A stretch of DNA of 64,000 nt from Morchella semilibera (Eukaryota > Ascomycota > Pezizomycetes > Pezizales > Morchellaceae), in NCBI GenBank assembly GCA_009192285.1, contig CM018604.1, positions 1,674,001 through 1,738,000 of the forward strand, written 5' to 3'. This document shows positions 38,239 to 51,669 of this stretch, one piece after another; within the stretch, counting starts at the first letter, position 1, and the number at the start of each line of letters is the position of its first letter. The notes under the pieces were generated by a model. That model did not search any database, was not told the origin of the DNA, and saw only the letters and a list, made by a program, of their open reading frames with translations. The translations under genes and the position numbers were made by a program.

Positions 38239-41200
38239 AAGGTTTATTTTTATTTTTTTTATTCAGATTTCCTTGTTTTGAAAGTATATTTGTTATTGCC
38301 TCTTAAGTCAACTCTAGGGCCTTTGGGAGCTTTTTGTGTGATTCTTATTCTACTTATTTCAATTATTATCCCTGAACAGTTTTCTCACTGTTGGGATTCC
38401 CTCTGTATTAGATAGTACGATGTCTATGATATGGCAACGAATACGAGGGGGAAACAACAAAATTAAGAAAGACGGATGTTATTTTTCTTTTTCTTCTCTT
38501 TCTTCCTTTATTTCATATTTTGTGCGTTGGGACGGGCCCAGGTGGGAAGGCTATGAGGATGGTACCTTATTATATAAAGAATTTTCAGCAATGATATGGG
38601 GATTGGAAGGGAAGCGTTTCTTATGTTCTTCTATCAACAAGGCAGGAAGGTCTTTATGCTCGTGTCGTATGTCGGGGAGGTTTATTTTATATATTTTTTT
38701 TATTTGAGTTTGCCGTTTTATCTCTTATATGCGCGTTTCCGTTTTTCGTTATTCTTTTATATTGTACTTGGTTTGATATCCAGTGTAATGCCGGTGGTGG
38801 GGGGGGATATTTGATAATAGGTTTAAGGTAGGCGGGGCGATTTATGTAGAGTATCTAGTTTGTTAATTTTGAAAAGTTGTTTTGTTTCTTCTATAAAGCC
38901 TCTTCGACCAAGGATAATTTAGTGGCACCAGACCAATTTTTGGCGGGGGGGGGGGGGGGGGGAGATTTCGATCCATTAGAGTTCGGTTACTCGAGTGAGG
39001 GCAGCAGTCACTTCGGGCTCGCTCATGTGGAACGAGATTGCCTTCTCTGCTAAGTGATGACCGAGTAACATCACCGAGTATGAGATCTAGACCACGGTAT
39101 CTACATCTCTCAATTCAAACACCCTCATCCATCGATCCACCTTATTTTCCGGGACTCAAACAACTGACTGAATTCCTAGGTCCACCATATGCGCAGATTG
39201 TGATAGGTTTGAGCAAACGGTGCTGGCGGGTTACTTGCGTCACAGTGGGGTTATGACGGCTGGCAGCATATGCCATGCACACCCCTAGCCACGCACAAGC
39301 ACTCACGGTAATTGAATCGCGGACGAGAACATCGGCAGGCTTAAATCAAAAGGCCATGAGTCGGGCGTTGGTTGCATAAGGCGTCGAACTCTGTAAAGCT
39401 GTAGAGTTCAGGATATTGAGATTCCCTTTAAGTTGCGTGATAACCTGCTGTATACTAAAAAGATATGCGGCATCAACCCCCCATTGATACCACGACCATT
39501 CCCCGCCAGTCTGTCACCCAATAAGCTCCACGAGGGAGTTCGAGGCAACTCAACGAGAGACTTTGGAATATCGAAACACTAAAGTTCTGTAAGGGATGCA
39601 CCTTGGCGGCGGATCACTCTGGGGTGCCAAAGCTGCCGTACACCACATTTAATATCACGGGACATCATTTCACCGCGAAAACTGCAAGGGCTTTTGGCAG
39701 CTTTCTCGGGTTCTTATGCTTATAATGGACTAAAAATACAACTATGAATGTAGGTCTCGGAATCCCGTTCAATAAATTATAAACAGTTGCAATATGTATC
39801 CTGTAGATACTGACACCTTTGGTCATGAGCCTATAATATAATGTGGAGGAAAGAGTAAGAATATATAGGTACACCGGGCTATTCATATGGAGTGGACTGA
39901 CTATATATGTTGTGAGAGTGTGTGTGTGGGGTTGAGATATATCTAAGTACTACCCACAGTTTAATGGTAAGAAAGAAATACCCCAAATGAGATGCGTGCC
40001 AAACTAACCTTCTAGGAGAAGATACCAAAAATCCCGCTTGATAGATGCATTAATTACAAGTAATAGAGATACATTATTATTTTATTAACTTAAACATCTG
40101 TACGTTCCTAAGCTTATGATAGAATTTAGTCCATCATATTGAATCAGTCATACCGAGGCGCCGAAAGAAAAAAAGCTATTATAGGGCCTTAATTCTTGCC
40201 GTTCAGCCACTAACGACCCTTGCCCTGTCACTGAAGGGAGGTAAGATTTCGTCATAACCTTCGGGTTTCATACGTGTATGAAGTATAGATAAATAAATAA
40301 ATAAATAAATAACAACCTTCTTCATAGTTGATCACTCGTAAAAGCACGTGGCTACTCCAAGGGCTTTTGGTCGACCCATAGCCATATGTATACGGCAATT
40401 CACATTCAGTCTCATACGCATGACTACAGGAGAAGACTCTATATGTGTATATTAAACAGGAAGCAATAAACTAAAACTAAAACGAAAAGGCAAAAAAAAA
40501 AGGTGATAATTAACAGCCCCCAAAAACCGTTGCGACCGTTTAAGTGCTTTTTTCCTAAACCTGAATTAATTAATTACTCGATCGCGATTGATTTCAGGTT
40601 CGTGGCCTTCAATTTGGTTCTCAGTGCCACTGAGTAATACCACTAATATTTCCACACACACCTTACTTAACTGCTGGAGATTTCTGTATGCGCTGGGGCA
40701 AAGGCAATTGGTCTTGCTTATCCTTTTGAAGTACAGAAGACCATCTATATAATGTGTTGAGGTAGGATGACATCAATAGTTGAATCTTATTGGAGGTAAA
40801 ATGCACTTCTCTTCTTTAAAACTCAACCTTCCTAGGTAGAAGGATGAGATAAGACCAGCATGGGCACCAGGACAATCGAATGAAACATGTGTTTAGTAAC
40901 AAACAGCATGATTTCTGACGGAATCTGACCTACGGATTTCTCTTATCGAAGATGTCTGAATTTTCGTTTACCGCTTACTATTCTACCCCTGCGTCAACTC
41001 CATGTGAAAAGGAAGAGTGAAAACGTTGTGAGTGCAATGAGGGACACTTCTAAGGGTGCATAGATATAAAATATATGAAACTTTGACTACTCCTGAGCTT
41101 ATATATGTTGCAGATATAGCTGAGGGACTGAACACAAAAACTGACATCGAGGATATTTGTAAGATACGTATTCCGAGTGATAATATGTGACTAAATGTTG

Positions 41201-41839
41201 ATATGGCCTACTTTAATCAATTTCCAAGTGGCGTCTACCTCATTCTCAATTTTGCACACACTCAAAAAATTCCCTGCGTATCATAAAGTATGCATATGGA
41301 GATGAGAACACTGGTCCTCAGATTTTCGGAACTTGAAAACCCGATCATGACGATGTCTCACATCAAAATGCACCTTTGAGTGCAAATTAAATTTCTTCAA
41401 GGCAAGTGATTGTCAAAAGTGTATACTTCGTCCAGTTAGGAGGAGATATCAGAACTCAAAACACCTCAGCTAAGGGACTGCCTGTCACGCACATCGAATT
41501 ATGTAAGATGCCAAGTCTCTGGTTTATCGGTTGGCTTTACATATGAGTTCTACCCTCACTCCAAACACATATTTGATCTATCTACGATGGTACGGGGTAT
41601 ATTTGATCAGAGAATTTCGTGAGGATCTATATAAAAAGTTTGCTAAGGACTAGAATTGAGTTGGAGACTCGAGTTCATGTCTCAACTGTACTAATGGATC
41701 TTGATTTCTATCAGGCCTGGTGATTAGCCGAAGTGGTATCACACATGAGCGGATCTCACGAGGGAAACTCAAAACACTTTAAGGTTTCGTTGTGTCATGT
41801 TTATAGAAATATAACAAAAAGCTAAAAATACCCATAGCG
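38239..41839. other. Gene-poor region of 3.6 kb
   Basis: No supported gene. T-rich 3' region of the RNA-binding protein gene to about 38800, then an uninterrupted run of 18 G at 38945-38962, AAAT tetranucleotides at about 40287-40313 and generally A/T-rich DNA up to the tRNA-Arg gene. Frames are short and broken. No terminal repeats were recognised. Confidence 0.5.
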
Positions 41840-41934
41840 GCCCTGCTGGCGCAATGGTAGCGCGTCAGACTTCTATTAGAGTTTCTTCTCTTCTGGTTAT
41901 CTGAAGGTTGCGGGTTCGAGCCCCGCGTAGGGTT
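41840..41934 (+). tRNA. tRNA-Arg(UCU) with intron
   Basis: Acceptor GCCCTGC pairs with GTAGGGT (G1-U72 and one further wobble). The D arm is GCGC/GCGC, the anticodon stem TCAGA/TCTGA with loop CTTCTAA giving anticodon TCT, and the T arm GCGGG-TTCGAGC-CCCGC. A 23-base intron follows position 37 (41876-41898 approximately), the usual place. The mature length is about 72 without CCA. Odd points are the G1-U72 pair and a T at discriminator position 73. A-box and B-box internal promoters are intact. Confidence 0.85.
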
Positions 41935-44900
41935 ACTAAACTACGAGTAACATCTCATTTTTACCGTTTTCTTTTAAAACACCGCCTATCTAAAAGATAG
42001 ATCTCGGGAGATTTTTTCCCGCACCCCACAGGAACTTTAGTTTTTAAAACCAGGTACGCACATGTGTAGATACCCTAGTGGGGGTTTTGGGACACTTCTA
42101 ATTGAAATACAGGCACTGGCATTATATGCCTAAATCTCATACACCAGGGAGCTTTTCGAAATTGACCCTATATATCGGGTGTCGGGATCCGGAAACCAGG
42201 CAAATAGGCAGACTTGTATCCAGTGCACCGATTGGCCACGATCACCCGCCATCCCACCACTCATCTACAACGTTCCCGTCTCCAACTCTCGCAAAGCATG
42301 TCCCCCATGAGCTACTCCTAACCAGGAACATGGCCGCAACTCAACCTGACACATCTCAGCTACAAACCTGAGTGATAAAAGTGACTTCTGAATTTAAACG
42401 AATGCCAACAGACAGTCCAAGAATGAGATACAGGCCGTTGAGGGAGGAAAGGGGGGGGGTGAGGTAGCCACCAATAATTGTCTGACCGCCAATCCACCAC
42501 CCCTTCAAAGCCACAATTATAACCATACGTGGGGGCAGAAAAGAACTCACAGGTGAACAAAGCGATTGCCATCCAATGGTTTGGAAGTTGGAGATACGGT
42601 GATTGCTATTTGTGCACGGTCGCTTTTAGGCATACCTACATACCTCTCTGAAAGTCTCCGTATGGATTTACGGTGGTTCGCTCCGGCCGCGGGGGATTGG
42701 GGACTGGAACCGGAGTAAGGATCGGGAGGAGCTCAGCAGTCTGCGTGTGCTTGATTCTCGGGGGTGCCGTGGACACAGGCGATCACTCGATTCTTCGGAC
42801 CAAGGAAATCTGACAGAGGAAACCTTTCCGTAGCATCCATGTACTTGGTCGTTTACGGTTAGAGCTTATGATTACGGGGTGATATTTTTTGCACTGTTCA
42901 TGCTCATGTACATCATCAGAGTAGGGATTAAAAAGTGTACAAATCCACATTGGGGTTTGGGCATCAAAGTGCTGCACTATGTAGTACTTTGAGAACATGG
43001 TCTTTTTTTTTTTTATATACTTGTTGGTTCTATCTTTGGCTGTGAGCAAACCGCCTGTGACGATTTCGATACGAAGGGATTAATGTTTGCTAACCCACCC
43101 CCCCTCCCCCTCCACATGTCTCTGGGCGATCCCACGGCGGGGGGAGGCCGATAGGTAGGGGCTTGAATAGTTATGAAGCAGTTTGGGATAATTCCGCGTC
43201 GAGTCCCGCCCCACCCCCCCCCCCCTCCTCCCCTCTCTTGATATTCTGACTGGGTCCTTTTGAAACGCAAAGCTTCCTCTGCAGACCAATGCATTCGTAA
43301 AACCGCTAGTAGGATCTTCTCTGCCGCACACATGACTAAACCGTATCTCTACTGCACTTTACAGAGGGCAGCGGGCTTGTCCTTTTTCCGGTGATCTCTG
43401 ATGCACCTTCAGAAGGTACTAGTACTGTAAAAGCAGAGGCGTGCGTACATGCTCTAGTCTATGTACTCTACTTGTTTTGCAGCTCATGTTTCTGCGGAAA
43501 TTACTGGCGAGGGAGAGTGAGGGGTGCGGGAAAGAATGTAAAAATATATGTATGTGTCTTAAACGTGTCGAAGGGGCGTAGAAGGGGGAGAGAGAGGATT
43601 GATTGAGGTGGGGGTGGGGGATTCGAATGTGGCTGTAGAAGGGGGGGGAAGCTTTGGCAAGCTCTGTCCATAGCGCTGATTCTGGAGCTTAGAATTAATC
43701 TAGGGTCTCCAGTGGCTTACGTTGTCGTCTGTGTTGAATCCCGTAAGAACCGGTAAGATCATTGACCCTTACGTGGTGATGGATCTCTGCAACTGCAACT
43801 ACCCTCCCTCAAGATCATCGAGTGATTAAATATGATTTTTCCCTGCCAAATCTCCCCTCACCCCCGTTAAAAACCCATCGCCGAATAACGGGAAGCCGGG
43901 AGATATATTACGCCAGCAAGGTATTATATTGGATCTGCCTGATGTCATGTACTATTGAGCTTTTTTCTCGTTCGTTTCTGAGAGAGTACGACTGCACCGT
44001 TGTGCATGCAAGACGCTCGGTTACTCCCGCAGTAGAGCGATATGCAGCTCGATAATCAGTTTGGGAGGGGTTGCAGGAGGCACCAAAGCTTTGAGGGGGT
44101 AGTGAGGGGAAAGAAAAGAGGACGAGAATAAAATAATAAGATCAAGGTACTCCTTAAATATTAGGTAGTTATTGGAGTGATTGCGTACTAGAGAACTTCA
44201 TGGTATAGCATATTGTAAAGTAGTAGTGAGGAGGAGGAGGAGGTAATAGTAGTTGTAGTAGTAATATGTAGTAATAGTTGTTAGCCGTTGCTCTTGCTCT
44301 TCTTATCCCCCCTCTCATCACTACCACCAACTCGGCGAACCCTTTCGTCCAAACCAAACGTTCACCACCACAACCCTCACCACCACAACCACCCCCACCT
44401 CCCTCTGCCCCACCGCCATGAGAAACAAATTAGCATCCAAAAAGCTCCAAGAAACCCCGGTTAACAAACATCCCCCCTTTACCCTCGTTGCCCTGACTAA
44501 CCCCCATTTCGCTTAGCCCACCTCATGCGCCCGCCCCAATGCGTCCATCATGTGCTGGCAAGCTACCTTCCCCGACTGGCTCCACGTCAATCCCTCGAAC
44601 ATCCGGAGAACACGTCTCTCAGGTTCTTGGAGAAGCTGTAGCCGGGCATCGCAGACTGGTCTCATGATGGATGTTGTATGACAGCATTGAGGCAACGAGG
44701 CAAGGTGGGTGGATATGCAATCTGATATGATAGCGAAGGTGGGAATAGAGCAGCAGCAGAAGCAGCAGCAGAGTACCTGCCTGCTTGAACTCTCAGCCTC
44801 TCTGCTTCTGCTTATCCAGCTGCCTGTCTACTTTTGCCTGTCTATCTCTGCCTACCTAATGTCCGCCTGCCTACTTGCGTTGCGAGTTAATTGCCTTGAT

Positions 44901-45688
44901 CATTGACTGAGCTGCCATGTACCTGCCATGTAGGCCATCTGCTCGGTTCAATTGCGATCAGGAAAAAAGTGCAATTGTTACTGTTAAACCGGAGAACCGA
45001 TTTCAATTACTAGGTAGCTAGTTAACTTTCTCAATTGACAGTTAATATTTTCTGCCTGAAGGGATTATTACAGCTACCATTATCGGCAAGTTTCACAAAC
45101 TTACGAGTTAAGATCTATTTCCTGTTTCAATTGAAACATTTTTTTAAATCCCCACATCCTGTAACCCACTGGTTCGGTAATCTCTCGATTCCACTCCATC
45201 CGTTTTGTTCTCTTTTCACCGATATGCACTCTTGGGGTGGGGATAAGAATTAATAAGAGAATAAGGAAAAAGGAAAAAAAAATTCCAAGCAAAAAAAAAA
45301 AAAAGATTCAAGACAGTACTGCAGTACCTACACCTAGGTACACGGAGCCCATGGTCCACCCAGTTGGAAATTGCGTCCCGGGATAATTCAAATACCTCCC
45401 CCTCCCCTTCTTGCCCCTTCCCAAAAATCATTTCCATTGCACAGTTCAATTACGAGCAGCACACATCTGATCTCTATCTTTCTTCTCGAAACATTTCTGC
45501 AGTTGATTTCTGCTATATTATCATTATCATTATCATTATCTATCGTTATCGTTATCATATCTTTCCATCTCTTATTACTACTGCCCTTTGTATCGTACCT
45601 CTGGCCAAGAAAAGAATATAGCCCTTTTATTGTCCCATCTCTCTCTTTCTAGATCTCTCTGCATCTCTCCCATTTTGTATTGTCCACA
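41935..45688. other. Gene-poor region of 3.75 kb
   Basis: No supported gene. C- and G-runs at 42451-42460, 43210-43230 and 43640-43650; GAG triplets near 44230; AGC triplets near 44752-44772. A CT-rich, then ATC-rich stretch (about 45500-45660) precedes the orphan gene and looks like its promoter and leader. A small frame at 44513-44695 (-) is open but unrecognised. Confidence 0.5.
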
Positions 45689-48135
45689 ATGTTTCCACCC
45701 AGCTGCCCTCCGGCATGCTTGAAACGCAAGACCCCAAGTACCCATTCCACCTCCAACAAACGGGTTCGGCTCTCGGGGGTTTTCTCTCCCCGTCTTATTG
45801 TCCCCACCGGAGCCCGGCGTACATGGGGTTTTACCAAACCTCCCCGTTTCATTCTCGACCCCATTGCAGTACAGGGAGCTAAACGGACCCTCACCGAGGA
45901 TGAGGACATATTCACACCGAGCAATTGTAAAGTACGACTTCTAGACAACCGGGATGCCCTTTTCCTGCCAGGTTACAAGAGGCTCCCAACCAAGAAGCAA
46001 CGGAAGCGGAGCTTGTCTACCTCGTCGCCGTCCAAGAAGTCTCTTGAAGTTGTAAGGCTACGGAGACGGGAGCAGTTCAAACGCCAGCTGCAGCGTGTAG
46101 ATTCAGGCATTTGCATGGACTCTGATGAGGACATTGACCTTGATACCGTTGTAGAGGGTAGTAGCCCTTTTGACGGTTTCGCTTTCACTGGTACAGAATT
46201 CTCTTCCTGGACGTGAACATCATGGGGTATCACTCGTAGGTATAGGTACTGACACTTGTCCGGAATCAGGCTTGATTGTCGACATGGATGAGGCCATGGA
46301 GACTACCGCTACCGCTACCGCTACGGAGGGGGACGATATGGATATTGAGGACGCTATCATTAGTACGGGTGCCACAACCGCTGCGGCTTCAAAAGAGGGT
46401 AACACTGACTCCGGGTCGGCCTCGACGGAGCAGGCTACTTCTAGCTCGAAGGAAGAAGAGCTCAAAGACATGGTGGTTGATGAGGTGAAGAGTGATGTAG
46501 TGGTGGAAGAAGAAGAAACCAAAGAAATAGAAGTCGAAAGGGAAGAAGATAGGGATTCTGGTATCGACGTGGAGCTCTCAGACGCCGAAAAAGACCCGGA
46601 ACAAAAAGAAGTTGACGAACAACTCTCGCCCAAGGAGACACCCCGTCAAGGAGAAAGCACCCAAGAGACTTAGCATTGATGAGTTGGTAACATCAACCGA
46701 ATCTACTGTCAAAAAGGAGGAAGAAGAAGCAGATGATGAGGATGACGAGCCGCCAAGAAGGTCAACACGTAGAAGGTCTGCAAAGCCTTCCGCTCTACCA
46801 ACAACTGTCGAGGAAGAGGAGGAGGAAGATAAGGAAGGAGTTGATATGGTAAAACGAAGCCCACCTAAGCCCACCATCAAGGAAGACGAGGAGGTAGAGA
46901 GTGAGAAGGAAACCGAGAAGGAAGAGAAAAAAGAAAAGAGAAAGTTGTTACGGCGAAGGGCCAAGGTAGAGGAAGTAGACTCTGAGGCATCCGAAAATGA
47001 GGATGAGAAGAAGTCAAAGAAAAGAGTGGTGAAAGAAGAAGTAAAAGAGCAAGTAAAGGGAGGAGCTAAAGTAGAAACAGAGGGGGAGAAAAAGCAGGAG
47101 ACGGTAGAAACAGACAAGATGGAGGAGGACACAGAGGAGGTCCTGCGTCACACCCTAGAAGATACAGACATGAGCACAGATGAGGACTACGTCCCTGCAG
47201 TCGAAGAACAGACACAAGACGAGGATTCTGTTGTCGCGGATAGCCCCACTGAAGAGGATGTTACAATGAGTGAAGACGAAGATATGGCTGAGAAAATTAT
47301 CGAAGACATAAGCGCAGAGCAGCTACAGAACGAGGCTAAACAAGAGAAGAGTGCTGAGGCAAACAAAACAGAAGAGTCTAAAGACATCGAGACCCCTGAT
47401 GTGGTTGTTAAGGACTCCCCTCCTCAAGTCCCCACTATTGAAGTTAAGAAGACAGTAAGGCGTTTGGTACTTGCTCCATCAAGGCAGGATGAATTTGAAA
47501 GTAGGTTTATCACTTGACCACTAGAACTACTATGCATACTTACAAGGACTCTAGTCTCAAAAATGATGTTGTCATTCCCCAAAACTCCTAGAACTCCGAG
47601 AAGTCCAAATATGTCTCGTTTCAACATCACTATGTCCAAAGCGCCTCGCAAGCTTGAACCTATTCTCTCTCCCCGAAAGAAGAAGTTCGGCAAGTCTGAA
47701 GATCTTGTGAAGAGACTAGCCGCCAAAAAAAAAACAGTTGCTGCCATTCAATCCCGCAAGTATGATCATCAAGTCGCTAATTTGCGGCATTGAACAAGCG
47801 ACTAACTATTTTTTCTAATAGATATCTCAAGACATGCGTACAGAGATCCCATCAGCGATGAGGATTTGACTGCGCGCAAGAGCTTCTGGGAGGACGAAGA
47901 TGTAGATGATGTATACGTCGATGACCAATATCAACGTACAGACTGGCCTCTCAAGACCTGGGGAGCCAGCACCTGGATGGCCGAGAATGGGAGTGCATTG
48001 ATCGAATTTTTGTGTCAGGAAACTAGAGGGTTTCAACATGGCATGGTAGGGCAAAGTTATTGGACGCTTCCCCTTTTTTATTTTGTTTTTCCTTCGTTTT
48101 CTTTATTTTTGATGCCTCTCTAGATCTGGATCTAG
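45689..48135 (+). CDS. Acidic low-complexity orphan protein, frame disrupted
   Basis: Unrecognised. Proposed exons: 45689-46190, 46240-47500, 47555 to about 47767, about 47835-48045 and a short last exon to a stop at 48133-48135. The first intron (49 bases, GTACAG to CGTAG) and second (54 bases, GTAGGT to CTCTAG) restore phase. The N-terminus is basic with FSPRLIVPTGARRTWGF. The middle is long, Glu/Lys/Asp-rich and repetitive (RRSTRRRS, DMSTDEDYVP), suggesting a disordered nuclear protein. The end is conserved-looking (RDPISDEDLTARKSFWEDED, TDWPLKTWGASTWMAENG). Two defects are visible: a one-base shift at the four-C run 46641-46644 (one C too many) and a phase conflict at the fourth exon, solved if the ten-A run at 47725-47734 had nine. 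Without the last intron the frame would end at 48123. Confidence 0.6.
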
Positions 48136-50033
48136 ACTGTACACTTGTACTCGAGCATTCTGTATAAATGGGCTGGGGAATGGTGGCAGGATATGACTTT
48201 TGGGGCGTGTACGGCGTTAATGATTGTTTCATGCATGAGCGAATAATGATAATGACGAATCTCATTTGTAGGGATAAGAGTTAATAAACTTTGCTATGTC
48301 ACATCTATACCCGTGTCCAGATTTTCAATGGTTAAAGAAGTCCGCGATCGACGTGAGGCAACATGTAGCGTTGAAACCACAAGAGAACAAAAAAAGCAAA
48401 AAAAAGACGGCAGAAAATACTAGCGCAATGGAAACTTAAGCGAATAGGGGATCTGATGAGGTACATGCATAAAATGTAGTGTTGTTCCGTCCCCGAAAGC
48501 ACAGTCACAACCATGTGTAGACCTTGGGTTGTGTGCGGCTGAGGATCATATAGATCGAGTGATTGCCGATGATTGATGTGAATAGATTTGGAACCCTGAT
48601 CGTGGGACTCCTTCGAAGAGGGTTTTATGCCCACGGGCCCCCGCACAATCGGAAAGCCAGGAACTCAACGCCAACTACATGCAGTTGAATGATCTTCGTA
48701 ATTTTTGTCATAAGACCCAAAGATACAATGATCAGGCTACGTTAATAGGTACTTCGTACATGCCCCAACTTTTCTTTGAAAGGGTGGGATGTCTAAAAAT
48801 CTGAGTGTTCAATTAGCTCAAATCTTGATAGAGATGAAATGCAGGGAGTGGAGGTGCAGATAACTCTAAGGCATAAATTAACCCGCGTATGGTATGCACT
48901 CATAATACATGAAAGAGGTATATATATCTGACTAAATTGAACTTCTATTACTGGCTAGGGGCCCATAGTGATCAATCTTGGTTACGATTAAAACAGCTAG
49001 ATAGAGACAAAGAGCTTAATCCTTCAGAGATTGCCCGTTTATGCTTATTAACCCTACCACATAGAGTACCGACATGGCCCCAGGCGGACAGAATAACATC
49101 TGTTAGTAGCAATTTGAAGAGATGATCGCCCAGGCCATGAAACCGGCGACAGAGTGGTATTCACAAGAGTGGGAAGAAGCCGTGGAGCTGCACTATCAGC
49201 CTGTCGCTAAGAAAGGCCAGTCGCTGGACCTAATCCCTGAGAACAAGCCAAATAATGCTTGATAAAGGCTTGACCAATGACGATTTAATCCGATATTAAT
49301 TCATTGATATCCAATAAAGTAGGACCGACAGTCGTCACATGAGACAGGGCAAATGGATCTCTAATATTTACCCCTAAATTATGATCTAGAATAAGCGTGT
49401 ATTCCGCGTATTTTGATTGACGACCAATGCCGGATTCCGGTTCCACGAACATGGTATCCTTCGGTTCTTACTCGCCCCGGGAGAATGCAATGATATGTAT
49501 GTATGCCGAGCCCTTGACAAACCGAAATATTCGGGAACTCCGTCCGATAGAACGTTGCGATGTGACGCTTCTCTGGTTAGTCAAACGTCTGATCTTGGAG
49601 ATCCTGCAGATACTCCAAGTTATAAAAGTTATAAATATCTCAGGACCGTAAGGGGGGTGGGGGGTTCGGATCTATTGGTTCTACTACTGCCACAACATAG
49701 GCTCTAGTGGTTTGACCAACTGTTTGGGGATTGAGTTGCCCACTTGTTGGTTATAGGTATATGATCATCAGGTGCGTTATTTACCGCCTGTTTCCGGAAA
49801 GACTTTTCTGAGCGGAGGAGGAGAAGTGTACCCCACCAAGTTTGTTTCCGGGTCTGCAATGGATTTGACACCGGAACTTGCCGTTGCTTATCGATAAGGA
49901 TTGGTGGGGTGAAGGTAGTGGGGGAGCAACGGATTTTTTTTCTGAGCTGCATCCACCTTCAACCCCCCCGACATAGATACCTCCACGAATCTAAACCAGC
50001 AATCTATTCACCCTACGTAAGGAAATATAGAAG
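48136..50033. other. Intergenic, possible gene relic
   Basis: No supported gene. At 49122-49262 (+) a 46-codon frame starting at ATG has protein-like composition (EWYSQEWEEAVELHY), and the preceding frame at 48937-49125 also looks protein-like (RLKQLDRDKELNPSEIARL). Together they may be a fragment of a decayed gene, but no family is recognised. The last 100 bases lead into deoxyhypusine synthase. Confidence 0.4.
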
Positions 50034-51329
50034 ATGGCAACTCCACTCCCATCTGCGCTTCAGACTGATGAAACGTCCTTTATCACCTTTCCGCCACCCC
50101 CCGATTCCCCCCAACCCCTCCCCACAGCTGAAGAATCTAGGACGGAAGACCGCCCATCTGGTGCCGCTGATGCAGTCCTGAAGCCTTCCGACCCGATTCC
50201 AGAGTCATGGACCACTCGTGAAGTTAAAGGCATTGACTTCAATAGCTTCAAGGGCCGCCATGTAACAGTTTCGGACCTGATCACAGGCATGGAAACCATC
50301 GGCTTCCAGGGCTCAAATCTTGCACGGGCCTGCAAGGTTGTTGATGCGATGCGTACCTATCGTTCCCCGGAGACCGGCAAAGGCTCCACGATTTTTCTGG
50401 GATATACCAGCAACTTGATTTCCTCTGGCCTTCGAGAGACAATCCGATATTTGGTTGAGCACAAACATGTCTCTGCCATTGTGACAACAGCAGGAGGGGT
50501 TGAAGAGGACTTTATTAAATGCCTTGCCTCTACATACATGGGCGCCTTTAACCTTGACGGTGCTACCCTGCGTAAGAAGGGCCTAAACCGTATCGGTAAT
50601 CTTATCGTTCCGAACAACAACTATTGTCTCTTTGAAGATTGGGTGGTGCCTATTCTCGACGCCATGCTTGAAGAGCAAGAAGCCGATCCAGAGTGTATTT
50701 GGACTCCGTCAAAAATGATAGCACGCTTAGGAAAGGAAATCAACGATGAAAGAAGTGTCTATTATTGGGCTTGGAAGAATGACATCCCGGTTTTCTGTCC
50801 TGCCCTAACTGATGGAAGTCTTGGAGACATGCTGTATTTTCATACATACAAGAGCTCTCCAAAACAATTAAAATGTGATATTGTGGGTGATATTAGAAAG
50901 ATCAACTCACTTTCTGTTCGTGCTGAAAAGGTTGGTGCGATGATCTTGGGAGGTGGCATTGTTAAACATCATATTGCCAATGCCTGCTTAATGAGAAATG
51001 GGGCAGAATACGCTGTGTTTATAAATACAGCCAGTGAGTTTGACGGGTCTGATGCCGGAGCAAGGCCAGATGAGGCTGTCAGCTGGGGAAAAATTAAAAT
51101 GGATGGAGAGGCAGTTAAGGTAAGCAAATCAACTGCCGTCATGTGCGTCTTGCTAACTTTTTCATCTTTCCAGGTCTATGCTGAGGCCACCATTGTATTC
51201 CCTATGATTGTTGCTGCGACCTTTGCGAGACCATCTGAGCCTGGCTCACAATACGAGCCCGAGATAAAGAAGGAGGGCCAGGACGAGGATTCCGCGACTG
51301 TATTCAACTCTCAAATGACCCCCTCTTAA
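50034..51329 (+). CDS. Deoxyhypusine synthase
   Basis: Exon 1 50034-51119 and exon 2 51174-51329 in phase 0 give 413 residues. The enzyme transfers the 4-aminobutyl group of spermidine, with NAD, to one lysine of eIF5A in the cytosol, the first step of hypusine synthesis. Hallmarks are [53 protein letters not shown], and [35 protein letters not shown], with the catalytic lysine at residue 311. The C-terminal [18 protein letters not shown] closes the domain. The intron is 54 bases, a multiple of three without a stop, so retention would insert 18 residues and stay in frame; splicing is chosen because it joins EAVK directly to VYAEA as in the family. The N-terminal 50 residues are a Pro-rich extension. 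The gene converges on the CCCH-ankyrin-AAA gene 340 bases away. Confidence 0.95.
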   Translation: MATPLPSALQTDETSFITFPPPPDSPQPLPTAEESRTEDRPSGAADAVLKPSDPIPESWTTREVKGIDFNSFKGRHVTVSDLITGMETIGFQGSNLARACKVVDAMRTYRSPETGKGSTIFLGYTSNLISSGLRETIRYLVEHKHVSAIVTTAGGVEEDFIKCLASTYMGAFNLDGATLRKKGLNRIGNLIVPNNNYCLFEDWVVPILDAMLEEQEADPECIWTPSKMIARLGKEINDERSVYYWAWKNDIPVFCPALTDGSLGDMLYFHTYKSSPKQLKCDIVGDIRKINSLSVRAEKVGAMILGGGIVKHHIANACLMRNGAEYAVFINTASEFDGSDAGARPDEAVSWGKIKMDGEAVKVSKSTAVMCVLLTFSSFQVYAEATIVFPMIVAATFARPSEPGSQYEPEIKKEGQDEDSATVFNSQMTPS

Positions 51330-51669
51330 ATCCCATACTTGATGTCGGAAATAGATACCCCTCCTATACCTTTTTCATTTACCGGTGCGGAGTTTTTCTT
51401 TCTGGATATCTTTTGTATATTCTTTTCTTTCCCCGCAAAACATGCCCCGTAGTATTACGACTCAATCAAAAAGATCACCGTTTCAATATGGGTAGATAGG
51501 TTTTTACCTCTTTTAAAATAGACTTTCGGTCTAGCAACATCTTGTTGGGGAAAGGGAATAAGTTTATAAGAGAGTGAGCTGATTCTGAGGTTAAGTGACA
51601 ATTCATTCATAAACAACAATTTAAATAAGCGTGCCTTCCACCCTGTACCCGAAATGATGTGTATTGAAT
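51330..51669. other. Short convergent intergenic region
   Basis: 340 bases between the stops of deoxyhypusine synthase and the CCCH-ankyrin-AAA gene. T-rich with TTTGTATATTC words; it should hold the poly(A) signals of both genes. No gene seen. Confidence 0.5.

Noticed and set aside
44513-44695. Small open frame on the minus strand with plausible composition
   Set aside because: No recognised family, no exon partner and no neighbouring signal; too short to support.
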